In this document: in pieces, positions 8,895 through 16,094 of the stretch | How positions within the stretch are numbered: the stretch's first letter is position 1 | Layout: each line of letters starts with the position of its first letter | NCBI GenBank assembly: GCA_029237735.1 | Contig: JAQZBU010000010.1 | Coordinates: 1-46,438 of the forward strand | Direction: 5' to 3' | Length of the DNA stretch: 46,438 nt | Source: Ramlibacter sp. | GTDB taxonomy: Bacteria; Pseudomonadota; Gammaproteobacteria; Burkholderiales; Burkholderiaceae_C | The notes under the pieces: model-generated | Database searches by the model: none | The model's input: only the letters and a program-made list of their open reading frames with translations | What the model was told of the DNA's origin: nothing | Position numbers and translations under genes: made by a program

Positions 8895-9598
8895 TAGATC
8901 GCCCGCCGAACCATCAATTCCTTGATCTTGCCGATCGCCATGGTCGGGTTCAGTCCTTTCGGGCACACATCCACACAGTTCATGATCGTATGGCAACGGA
9001 AGAGCCGATACGGGTCCTCTAGATTGTCCAGTCGCTCGGCCGTGGCTTCGTCGCGGCTGTCGGCGAGGAAGCGATAAGCCTGCAGCAACCCAGCGGGCCC
9101 GACGAACTTGTCCGGGTTCCACCAAAAGCTGGGGCAGGCTGTGGAGCAGCTGGCGCACAGGATGCATTCATATAGACCGTTGAGCTCTTCCCGCTCTTCA
9201 GGAGACTGTAGCCGCTCCTTCTCGGGGGGCACATTGTCATTGATCAAGTAAGGCTTGATGGAGTTGTACTGCTTGAAGAATTGCGTCATGTCCACGATCA
9301 GGTCGCGGATGACAGGTAGGCCGGGCAGCGGCTTCAGGACGATCGTGCCCTTGAGCGTGAGCATGTTGGTCAGGCAGGCCAGACCGTTCTTGCCGTTGAT
9401 GTTCATGGCGTCGGAGCCGCAGACACCTTCGCGACATGAGCGGCGGAACGACAGCGTCGGATCCTGCGCCTTGAGCTTCATCAAGGCGTCCAGCAGCATG
9501 CGTTCCTGGCCATCGAGCTCAATCTCGACGGTTTGCATGTAGGGCTTGGCATCCTTGTCCGGGTCGTAGCGGTAGATCTGGAAGGTGCGTTTTTGCAT
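8894..9598 (-). CDS. sdhB: Succinate dehydrogenase iron-sulfur subunit
   Basis: 234 residues. It carries the electron relay from the flavoprotein to the membrane quinone site of complex II. Three cluster motifs are visible: CREGVCGSDAMNINGKNGLAC for the [2Fe-2S] cluster, CILCASCSTACP for [4Fe-4S], and CHTIMNCVDVCPKGLNP for [3Fe-4S]. The segment PSFWWNPDKFVGPAGLLQAYRF is typical of the family. The ATG at 9598 is preceded by AAAGAGA. It lies 63 bases after sdhA and overlaps sdhE by one base. Confidence 0.98.
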   Translation of the reverse strand: MQKRTFQIYRYDPDKDAKPYMQTVEIELDGQERMLLDALMKLKAQDPTLSFRRSCREGVCGSDAMNINGKNGLACLTNMLTLKGTIVLKPLPGLPVIRDLIVDMTQFFKQYNSIKPYLINDNVPPEKERLQSPEEREELNGLYECILCASCSTACPSFWWNPDKFVGPAGLLQAYRFLADSRDEATAERLDNLEDPYRLFRCHTIMNCVDVCPKGLNPTMAIGKIKELMVRRAI

Positions 9599-9661
9599 GG
9601 GTTAATCTCTTTGAATCTAGGCGCTTCGCGGGTCAGCGGTATTACGTAGGAGGCGGGCTGG

Positions 9662-11470
9662 TCAGAACGTGCGGACCTTCGGCGGTACGGAGTCAACGGT
9701 AAGAGGCTTCAGCTGCACCGGCTTGTACGACAGGCGGCTGCCTTCGCTGTACCAGAGCGTGTGCTTCATCCAGTTCGCATCGTCGCGGCCCAGCGGGGCG
9801 ACAGGATCGTCCGCGGGGCGCTCGTAGTCGCTGACGGTGTGGGCGCCGCGGCATTCCTTGCGTGCGGCCGCCGAGACGATCGTTGCCTCGGCGCATTCGA
9901 TGAGGTTCTCGACCTCCAGCGCCTCGATCCGGGCGGTGTTGAATACTTTGGACTTGTCCTTGAGCGCCAGCGACTTAACCCGGTCGCGGATCGCGGCGAT
10001 CTGCTTCACGCCTTGGTCCATCATCGCCTGGGTGCGGAACACGCTCGCGTGCTTTTGCATTGAGTCGCGCATGTCGTTGGCGACGTCCTGCGCGTATTCG
10101 CCGTTGTTCGTGTTCTCCAGGCGGTTGAGGCGCTCCAGCGTCCGGTCGGCGGCATCGCCGGGGAGGGCCTTGTGCGATTTCGTGCGGCTCGCGAACTCGA
10201 CGATGTGGTTGCCGGCGGCGCGGCCGAACACCAGCAAGTCGAGCAGCGAGTTGGTGCCCAGGCGGTTGGCGCCATGCACGCTGACGCAGGAGCACTCGCC
10301 CACGGCATAAAGGCCGTTGACGACAGCGTTGTGCACGTCGCCTTGCTGCACGACGACCTGGCCGTTTATGTTGGTCGGGACCCCTCCCATCTGGTAGTGG
10401 ATGGTCGGCACCACGGGGATCGGCTCTTTCGTGATGTCGACGTTGGCGAAGTTCACGCCGATTTCGAACACCGAGGGCAGGCGCTTGTGGATCGTCTCCG
10501 CGCCGAGGTGATCCAACTTGAGCAGCACGTAGTCCTTGTTTGGCCCGCAGCCGCGCCCTTCCTTGATCTCCTGGTCCATCGAGCGTGAGACGAAGTCGCG
10601 CGGCGCCAGGTCCTTCAGCGTGGGCGCGTAGCGTTCCATGAAGCGCTCGCCCTGGCTGTTCAGCAGGATCGCGCCTTCGCCGCGACAGCCTTCGGTCAGC
10701 AGCACGCCCGCGCCGGCGACGCCGGTCGGGTGGAACTGCCAGAACTCCATATCTTCCAGCGGGATGCCGGCGCGCGCTGCCATGCCCAGGCCGTCCCCGG
10801 TGTTGATGAAGGCATTTGTGGATGCCGCGAAGATGCGCCCCGCGCCGCCGGTGGCCAGCAGCGTGGTCTTGGCTTCCAGTATGTGCAGGTCGCCGGTTTC
10901 CATCTCCAGGGCGGTTACGCCGACCACGTCGCCATCGGCGTCGCGGATCAGGTCCAGCGCCATCCATTCGACGAAGAAGCTGGTCTTGGCCTTCACGTTC
11001 TGCTGGTACAGCGTGTGCAGCATCGCGTGGCCGGTGCGGTCCGCCGCCGCGCAGGCGCGCTGCACCGGTTTTTCGCCGTAATTCGCGGTATGGCCACCGA
11101 ACGGGCGCTGGTAGATCGTGCCGTCGGGGTTACGGTCGAAGGGCATGCCCATGTGCTCAAGGTCATAGACGACCTTGGGCGCCTCGCGGCACATGAACTC
11201 GATGGCATCCTGGTCGCCCAGCCAGTCGGAGCCTTTGATGGTGTCGTAGAAGTGGTAGTGCCAGTTGTCCTCGGACATGTTGCCCAGTGACGCGCCGATG
11301 CCGCCCTGGGCCGCAACCGTATGGGAGCGGGTGGGAAACACCTTCGACAGGACGGCCACATTCAGGCCGGCGCGGGCGAGCTGCAGCGAGGCGCGCATGC
11401 CGGAGCCACCGGCGCCGATGATTACAACGTCAAACTTGCGCTTGGTGATATTGTTAGAGGTATACGACAT
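9662..11470 (-). CDS. sdhA: Succinate dehydrogenase flavoprotein subunit
   Basis: 602 residues, the normal length. It oxidises succinate to fumarate on the cytoplasmic face of the membrane. The N-terminus has the FAD-binding fold FDVVIIGAGGSGMRASLQLA, followed by FPTRSHTVAAQGGIGASLGN, where the His carries the covalent FAD. Further family segments are HTANYGEKPVQRACAAADRTGHAML, FWQFHPTGVAGAGVLLTEGCRGEG and GEC..VHGANRLGTNSLLDLLVFGR. The C-terminal EGSRLSYKPVQLKP tail is typical. It starts 3 bases after the sdhD stop, so it is tightly coupled to the membrane-anchor genes. Confidence 0.98.
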   Translation of the reverse strand: MSYTSNNITKRKFDVVIIGAGGSGMRASLQLARAGLNVAVLSKVFPTRSHTVAAQGGIGASLGNMSEDNWHYHFYDTIKGSDWLGDQDAIEFMCREAPKVVYDLEHMGMPFDRNPDGTIYQRPFGGHTANYGEKPVQRACAAADRTGHAMLHTLYQQNVKAKTSFFVEWMALDLIRDADGDVVGVTALEMETGDLHILEAKTTLLATGGAGRIFAASTNAFINTGDGLGMAARAGIPLEDMEFWQFHPTGVAGAGVLLTEGCRGEGAILLNSQGERFMERYAPTLKDLAPRDFVSRSMDQEIKEGRGCGPNKDYVLLKLDHLGAETIHKRLPSVFEIGVNFANVDITKEPIPVVPTIHYQMGGVPTNINGQVVVQQGDVHNAVVNGLYAVGECSCVSVHGANRLGTNSLLDLLVFGRAAGNHIVEFASRTKSHKALPGDAADRTLERLNRLENTNNGEYAQDVANDMRDSMQKHASVFRTQAMMDQGVKQIAAIRDRVKSLALKDKSKVFNTARIEALEVENLIECAEATIVSAAARKECRGAHTVSDYERPADDPVAPLGRDDANWMKHTLWYSEGSRLSYKPVQLKPLTVDSVPPKVRTF

Positions 11471-11473
11471 TGC

Positions 11474-11839
11474 TCACAGTCTCCAGAGAACTTGGACGGC
11501 CCAGCCCGCGCACGCGGTTAGCCACACGATAGTGAAGACCTGAAGCACGAGCCGCAGCCCTACCGGCTTGATGTAATCCATGAAGACTTCGCGCATCCCC
11601 ACCCAGACGTGCAGGAGCAGGGCGACGATGACGGTGAAAGTCAGCACCTTCATCCACTGGGCGGCGAAGATGCCCGCCCACTTGTCGTAGCCGATGGGGC
11701 CCTTCGAGAAGATGACCTGCGCCAGCACGATCAACGTGAAGAGCGCCATCAGGGCGGCGGTGACGCGCTGGCTGAGCCAGTCACGCAGGCCGTAGTGCGC
11801 GCCGACGACGACGCGCTTGGAACCGTAGTTCACGGACAT
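11474..11839 (-). CDS. sdhD: Succinate dehydrogenase membrane anchor subunit SdhD
   Basis: 121 residues from the ATG at 11839; the longer open frame to 12223 overlaps sdhC out of frame and is rejected. Three membrane helices are visible: VTAALMALFTLIVLAQVIF, MKVLTFTVIVALLLHVWVGM and LVLQVFTIVWLTACAGWAV. The motif HVWVGMREVFMDYIKP matches the SdhD heme-ligand and quinone-site region. It starts 20 bases after sdhC and ends 3 bases before sdhA. Confidence 0.95.
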   Translation of the reverse strand: MSVNYGSKRVVVGAHYGLRDWLSQRVTAALMALFTLIVLAQVIFSKGPIGYDKWAGIFAAQWMKVLTFTVIVALLLHVWVGMREVFMDYIKPVGLRLVLQVFTIVWLTACAGWAVQVLWRL

Positions 11840-11859
11840 GGTTTGGATCCTTGATTTTC

Positions 11860-12294
11860 TTAGTACAGGCCGAACAGCTTGGCGCCGAGGGCCAGTGTGA
11901 GCAGGATGCTGGCGATGAGGGTGAATTGCGCCGACTTCAGTCCGAACGCCTTGCTGACGGCGGCGTGGCTCACGTCCATCCAGAGGTGACGTAGCCCCGC
12001 GATGAGGTGGTGCAGGTATGCCCAGATCAGCGCCAGCGCCACCAGCTTGATGAACCAGCCGGGGAAAAACCAGAGGCCACTGTTGAAGGCGGCCTTGAAT
12101 CTGGCGAAGGAGTATTCGGACGTGACCGAGGTGTCGAACATCCAGATGATGAACGGCATCAGCGCGAACATCATGATGCCGCTTATGCGATGCATGCCCG
12201 AGACGATCGATGCGAGGGGCCACCGGTACGCCGGCAGGTCATTGAACGCATTGATGTTGCGGAATTCCGGCCGCTTCTTCGCTAGCTCTGTCAT
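11860..12294 (-). CDS. sdhC: Succinate dehydrogenase cytochrome b556 subunit SdhC
   Basis: 144 residues from the ATG at 12294, chosen because MTELAKKRPEFRNI is the usual SdhC-type N-terminus; an upstream in-frame start would add a non-conserved leader. Three membrane helices and the motif HRISGIMMF are present, together with HHLIAGLRHLWMD, which holds the conserved heme-ligand His. It is the first sdh gene. The 111-base gap to gntR upstream should contain the operon promoter, though no unambiguous -35/-10 pair could be picked. Confidence 0.96.
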   Translation of the reverse strand: MTELAKKRPEFRNINAFNDLPAYRWPLASIVSGMHRISGIMMFALMPFIIWMFDTSVTSEYSFARFKAAFNSGLWFFPGWFIKLVALALIWAYLHHLIAGLRHLWMDVSHAAVSKAFGLKSAQFTLIASILLTLALGAKLFGLY

Positions 12295-12405
12295 GTCGTG
12301 GCTTTCTTGGTGGGGCGCGTGCGCAAATTGTTCGGGAAGTGCAATCAACCCAAAATTCTATTGCAACGCATCAAACTGACTTGGAACCTTCACGGACAGG
12401 GGCCA

Positions 12406-13200
12406 TCAGCTCAGATCGTTCCGGTAGTGATGGGTGTCGGTGCGATAAAGGCCGCGCCGCAGTTCCATCGGTACGTCGTTATAGGTGTACGCGATGCGTT
12501 CCACGCTCAGCAGGGGGCTGCCGATCTCGACTTTCAGCAGAGCCGATTGCGCGGCGTCGGCAGCCACGGCGCGAATTTTCTCCTCGGCGCGCACCATGCG
12601 CACGCCGAACTCCATTTCGAACATCGCATAAGTCGGGCCTTGCCAGCCATCCATCTGCTCCGCGTTCAAGCCCTTGAAGGCGTTGCCGGGCAGCCAGAGG
12701 TCTTCGAGGATGGCGGGCACGCCGCCGAACGAGAGGACGCGGCGCACTTGCACTACGGGGTCGCCAGGTCGCAAGGCGAGGGCGCGCGCCACTTCGGCGG
12801 CGGCTCGCACGCGCTTGCATTCGACAATTTGGCGGTGCGCCGGCCCTTCGTCGGCGCGGTCGCCGGCATCCGGCATGAGCTTGAGAAATCGATACTGCAC
12901 GTGCTGTTCGGAGTGCGTGGCGACGAAAGTGCCCTTGCCCTGGCGACGCACCACCAAGTTTTCTGCGGCGAGTTCGTCGATCGCCTTGCGCACCGTACCC
13001 TGGCTCACGCGGAAGCGCGCGGCCAGGTCCATCTCGCTGGGAATCGCCTCGCCCGGCTTCCATTCACCGGCTTGCAGGCTTTGCAGGATCAACGCCTTGA
13101 TCTGCTGGTACAGCGGGCTGAATGCGGGCGTCGCGGGAACCTGCGCCTGGGCGGCGGCCAAGGCGGCGTTCTCGGGTAAGGAAGCAGGCGTCTGGGCCAT
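12406..13200 (-). CDS. GntR-family (HutC/UTRA type) regulator, probable TCA-cluster regulator
   Basis: 264 residues from ATG 13200. The in-frame ATG at 13266 lies inside the likely -10 element and is rejected. The N-terminal winged helix (residues about 30-100) contains LYQQIKALILQSLQAGEWKPGEAIPSEMDLAARFRVSQGTVRKAID and RRQGKGTFV. The C-terminal UTRA ligand domain has PVVQVRRVLSFGGVPAILEDLWL and ends ERIAYTYNDVPMELRRGLYRTDTHHY. It is transcribed towards sdhCDAB-sdhE-gltA and divergently from mdh. A 12-base palindrome sits within its own promoter, so autoregulation and control of mdh are likely. The ligand is unknown; a TCA intermediate is an inference. Confidence 0.9.
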   Translation of the reverse strand: MAQTPASLPENAALAAAQAQVPATPAFSPLYQQIKALILQSLQAGEWKPGEAIPSEMDLAARFRVSQGTVRKAIDELAAENLVVRRQGKGTFVATHSEQHVQYRFLKLMPDAGDRADEGPAHRQIVECKRVRAAAEVARALALRPGDPVVQVRRVLSFGGVPAILEDLWLPGNAFKGLNAEQMDGWQGPTYAMFEMEFGVRMVRAEEKIRAVAADAAQSALLKVEIGSPLLSVERIAYTYNDVPMELRRGLYRTDTHHYRNDLS

Positions 13201-13261
13201 CGCTGTCGGCGTCCGATAGGTTGGTTTTATGGGTTCGTCACTGAAACGCAAAACTGCTGGA

Positions 13262-13289
13262 ATCATATCTTATATAAGACATAAGACAA
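13262..13289 (-). promoter_or_regulatory. Likely sigma70 promoter of gntR
   Basis: On the minus strand TTGTCT (13289-13284) and TATGAT (13267-13262) are separated by 16 bases. The palindrome TCTTATATAAGA fills most of the spacer, so a bound repressor would block it. Confidence 0.6.
13268..13287. promoter_or_regulatory. GntR operator: palindrome TCTTATATAAGA plus a repeated half-site
   Basis: TCTTATATAAGA at 13268-13279 is a perfect 12-base palindrome. ATAAGAC occurs at 13274-13280 and again at 13281-13287, so there are three half-sites in a row. It sits between divergent gntR and mdh, which suits the adjacent GntR protein. Confidence 0.65.
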
Positions 13290-13290
13290 G

Positions 13291-13320
13291 TTGACGCCCT
13301 AGGGTTTTCGAGAGTACACT
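13291..13320 (+). promoter_or_regulatory. Likely sigma70 promoter of mdh
   Basis: TTGACG (13291-13296) and TACACT (13315-13320) are separated by 18 bases, about 85 bases before the mdh start. The palindromic operator ends just upstream of the -35 element. The -10 element is only a moderate match. Confidence 0.45.
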
Positions 13321-13404
13321 TCGCAGGTTTCCGGCAGGGCTTTTGCCGCTTGGCTGGCGCCCGCTGGCCGGACCCGTTTCCCAACTCTCGACACGGAGAA
13401 TTCC

Positions 13405-14391
13405 ATGAGCAAAAAGCCCGTCCGCGTTGCCGTCACCGGCGCCGCTGGTCAAATCGGTTACGCACTGCTGTTTCGCATCGCTTCCGGTGAAATGCTGGGC
13501 AAAGACCAGCCGGTTATCCTCCAGCTGCTGGAAATCCCTGACGAAAAGGCCCAGAAAGGCCTCAAGGGCGTGATGATGGAACTGGAAGACTGCGCCTTCC
13601 CGCTGCTCGCCGGCATGGAAGCGCACAGCGACCCGCTCACCGCCTTCAAGGACACCGACTATGCGCTGCTGGTTGGCGCCCGTCCGCGCGGGCCCGGCAT
13701 GGAGCGGGCCGACCTGCTCGCCGCCAACGCGCAGATCTTCACTGCGCAGGGCAAGGCCTTGGACAAGGTCGCCAGCCGCAACGTCAAGGTGTTGGTGGTC
13801 GGAAACCCTGCGAACACCAATGCCTACATCGCAATGAAGAGCGCGCCCAGCCTGCCGCGCGAGAACTTCACCGCCATGCTGCGCCTGGACCACAACCGCG
13901 CCGCATCGCAGATTGCCGCCAAGACCGGCGTGAAGGTCGGCGACATCGAGAAGCTCACCGTGTGGGGTAACCATTCGCCCACCATGTACGCCGACTACCG
14001 CTTCGCCACCGCCGGCGGCAAGGCCATCAAGGACATGGTCAACGACCAGGTCTGGAACGCCGAAGTGTTCCTGCCCACGGTCGGCAAGCGCGGCGCCGCC
14101 ATCATCGAGGCCCGCGGCCTGTCGTCGGCCGCCTCTGCCGCCAACGCTGCCATCGACCACATGCGCGACTGGGCGCTGGGCACCAACGGCAAGTGGGTCA
14201 CGATGGGCATTCCATCCAACGGCGACTACGGCATTCCCAAGGACGTGATGTTCGGCTTCCCGGTCACCACGGCCAACGGCAAGTACGAGGTCGTCAAGGG
14301 CCTTGAGATCGACGCGTTCAGCCAGGAACGCATCAACAAGACGCTCAAGGAACTGCAAGACGAGCAGGCCGGCGTCGCCCATCTGCTTTGA
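13405..14391 (+). CDS. mdh: Malate dehydrogenase
   Basis: 328 residues. It reversibly oxidises malate to oxaloacetate with NAD in the cytosol. The N-terminal Rossmann motif [23 protein letters not shown] is typical of the proteobacterial LDH-like type I MDH. The substrate-binding [13 protein letters not shown] loop, [12 protein letters not shown], the Asp/Arg pair in LDHNRA and the catalytic His in [11 protein letters not shown] are all present. The ATG at 13405 follows a GGAGA site. The gene is divergent from gntR and first in the rightward group mdh / CitE-like / exported protein / acnB. Confidence 0.98.
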   Translation: MSKKPVRVAVTGAAGQIGYALLFRIASGEMLGKDQPVILQLLEIPDEKAQKGLKGVMMELEDCAFPLLAGMEAHSDPLTAFKDTDYALLVGARPRGPGMERADLLAANAQIFTAQGKALDKVASRNVKVLVVGNPANTNAYIAMKSAPSLPRENFTAMLRLDHNRAASQIAAKTGVKVGDIEKLTVWGNHSPTMYADYRFATAGGKAIKDMVNDQVWNAEVFLPTVGKRGAAIIEARGLSSAASAANAAIDHMRDWALGTNGKWVTMGIPSNGDYGIPKDVMFGFPVTTANGKYEVVKGLEIDAFSQERINKTLKELQDEQAGVAHLL

Positions 14392-14417
14392 CCCTTCGAC
14401 AGGCTCAGGGCGAACGG
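14392..14417. repeat. Dispersed RPEPVEG-type short repeat
   Basis: CCCTTCGACAGGCTCAGGG followed by CGAACGG lies directly after the mdh stop. Its reverse strand translates as RPEPVEG, a signature of an abundant intergenic repeat in betaproteobacterial and some gammaproteobacterial genomes. It contains the partial inverted repeat CCCT...AGGG. One copy was noticed in this window. Confidence 0.6.
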
Positions 14418-14424
14418 AATCCAT

Positions 14425-15417
14425 GTGAAGAAGCATCCGCGTGAAATCCTTCTTGGCGCACAGGCACAAACCGGCTTCCTGCCGGTCTGCGACCACTACA
14501 GCGGCGTCGAGGCGCGGATGCGCAAAAGCCTGCAGCTGCAGGCGGAGATGACCGAGGAGTTCGGGGCTTGCGTCTTCGACGTGACCCTGGACTGCGAGGA
14601 CGGCGCACCGGTCGGCGGCGAAGCCGATCACGCCGCGCTCGTCGTCGCGCTGCTATCCCTCGCGAGCGACAAGGCGCGCGTAGCTGTGCGCATTCACCCG
14701 GCCGACCATCCTGCCTTCGAGCAGGACATCGCCACGATCGCCGGCAAGGCAGGCCGCAGGCTGTGCCACATCATGATTCCGAAGGTGGAATCGGTGCGTG
14801 ATGTCGAACGAGCCTGCGAGCTGCTCGACGCAGCGGGCGCGGGCCACTTGCCATTGCAAGCGCTGATCGAGTCGCCCGCGGCAGTGCACCGGGCGTTCGA
14901 CATCGCGGCGCATCCCCGAATCCAGTCACTTAGCTTCGGCTTGATGGACTTCGTGTCCGCCCATGGGGGTGCCATTCCGTCCTATGCGATGGGCATAGAA
15001 GGGCAGTTTACGCACCCGCTGGTGGTTCGCGCCAAGCTGGAGATCGCCTCGGCCTGCCATGCACACGGCAAGGTGCCGGCGCACGGCGTGGTCACTGAAT
15101 TCAAGGACAAGTCGGCCCTGGGCGCCGCGGCGCGCAGGGCCGCGCTCGAATTGGGTTTCACCCGGATGTGGAGCATCCACCCGGACCAGATCCGGCCCAT
15201 CCTGGAAGCCTTCGCGCCCAGCGCGCACGAGATCGAGAATGCTACCAAAATAATAGCTGCGGCGGCCCGGGTGGACTGGGCGCCGATCAGCTTCGAGGGC
15301 AAGCTGGAGGACAGGGCGAGCTACCGTTACTACTGGCAGGTGCTGGAGAGGGCGCACCAGACCGGAAGGAAGCTTGCCGCCGACGTGCAGGGATGGTTCG
15401 ACACCCCGCATCATTAA
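14425..15417 (+). CDS. HpcH/HpaI aldolase / CitE-like CoA-ester lyase
   Basis: 330 residues from a GTG at 14425. The family cleaves or forms C-C bonds in CoA thioesters such as malyl-CoA or citramalyl-CoA, using Mg2+. Recognisable parts are the N-terminal GVEARMRKSLQLQAEM, the acidic metal-region DVTLDCEDGAP, VAVRIHP, IMIPKVESVRDVERA, ALIESPAAVHRAFDIA and LSFGLMDFVSAHGG. The C-terminus has RMWSIHPDQIRPI, as in CitE-like enzymes. It lies 33 bases after mdh behind a short repeat and before acnB. Citrate-lyase partner subunits are absent, so it is probably not citrate lyase. The exact substrate cannot be read from sequence. Confidence 0.85.
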   Translation: MKKHPREILLGAQAQTGFLPVCDHYSGVEARMRKSLQLQAEMTEEFGACVFDVTLDCEDGAPVGGEADHAALVVALLSLASDKARVAVRIHPADHPAFEQDIATIAGKAGRRLCHIMIPKVESVRDVERACELLDAAGAGHLPLQALIESPAAVHRAFDIAAHPRIQSLSFGLMDFVSAHGGAIPSYAMGIEGQFTHPLVVRAKLEIASACHAHGKVPAHGVVTEFKDKSALGAAARRAALELGFTRMWSIHPDQIRPILEAFAPSAHEIENATKIIAAAARVDWAPISFEGKLEDRASYRYYWQVLERAHQTGRKLAADVQGWFDTPHH

Positions 15418-15438
15418 ATCCAAATGGAGACAAGTTGA

Positions 15439-16038
15439 ATGAAAGCCCTTCTGGCAGCAATGCTCATCGCCGTCACACCTGCCCTCGTGCTGGCGCAAAC
15501 GAAGCCGCCCGTGAAAAAGGGAGCGAAGGAAACGGTCAAGAAGCGCGGGGGCAAGTCCGCGGCCAAAACGGCGGAGGAAGCCATCCCCGTCGATGACGAT
15601 CCTGCCCACACGTTGACGCCCGCCGATCTCGAGGTCGCCAAGCTCGTCCACGTGGGTGACATCCCCTGCGAGCTCGGCGCGACCGTCCACATCACGCCGC
15701 ACAAGCGCGAAGGCTTCTTCAACGTACGCACCGGGATCCAGCGATTCCGGATGCATCCGGTCGAAAGCCGCACCGGCGCGATCCGCCTTGAAGACCCCCG
15801 GGCCGGCGCGATGTGGCTGCAGCTGGGCAACAAGTCCATGCTCATGAGCCAGAAGATGGGCCTGCGCCTTGCCGACGAGTGCATGAGTCCCGCCCAGGCG
15901 ACGGTGGCCGAAGCGTTGAAGAAGAACCCGATGCCCAGCCTGCTGGAGCCGCTGCCGGCTCCCAAGGCGGCCGCGTCCGCCGATGTTGCGGCGCCCGCCG
16001 CTGCCGCCGCGGCAGACCCTGTCCCTGCATCGAAATAG
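15439..16038 (+). CDS. Small exported protein of unknown function
   Basis: 199 residues. The N-terminal [20 protein letters not shown] is a clear signal peptide (cleavage after ALA), so the protein is probably periplasmic. A Lys-rich stretch to about residue 45 follows, then a compact core at about 60-155 with [28 protein letters not shown] and [26 protein letters not shown]. This core contains two cysteines (in DIPCEL and LADECMSP) that could form a disulfide. The tail is Ala/Pro-rich. It sits 21 bases after the CitE-like gene and 56 bases before acnB. No family name was recognised. Confidence 0.75.
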   Translation: MKALLAAMLIAVTPALVLAQTKPPVKKGAKETVKKRGGKSAAKTAEEAIPVDDDPAHTLTPADLEVAKLVHVGDIPCELGATVHITPHKREGFFNVRTGIQRFRMHPVESRTGAIRLEDPRAGAMWLQLGNKSMLMSQKMGLRLADECMSPAQATVAEALKKNPMPSLLEPLPAPKAAASADVAAPAAAAAADPVPASK

Positions 16039-16094
16039 GTAGAGAGCAAAACCGGCCGCAGGCTGCTACACGATTTGATTTGAACGGAGAACCC

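Noticed and set aside
8895..9167. Extension of sdhE to 183 residues
   Set aside because: The extra part is an Arg/Pro-rich shadow of sdhB; the GTG overlapping the sdhB stop gives the normal 92-residue length.
13270..14631. 453-residue open frame on the minus strand across mdh
   Set aside because: It is a high-GC shadow of mdh, low complexity in His/Gly/Val, with no conserved motif and overlapping a well-supported gene.
15813..16094. N-terminal extension of acnB by 94 residues
   Set aside because: It overlaps the exported-protein gene in another phase; [16 protein letters not shown] is the known AcnB start and has GGAGA upstream.
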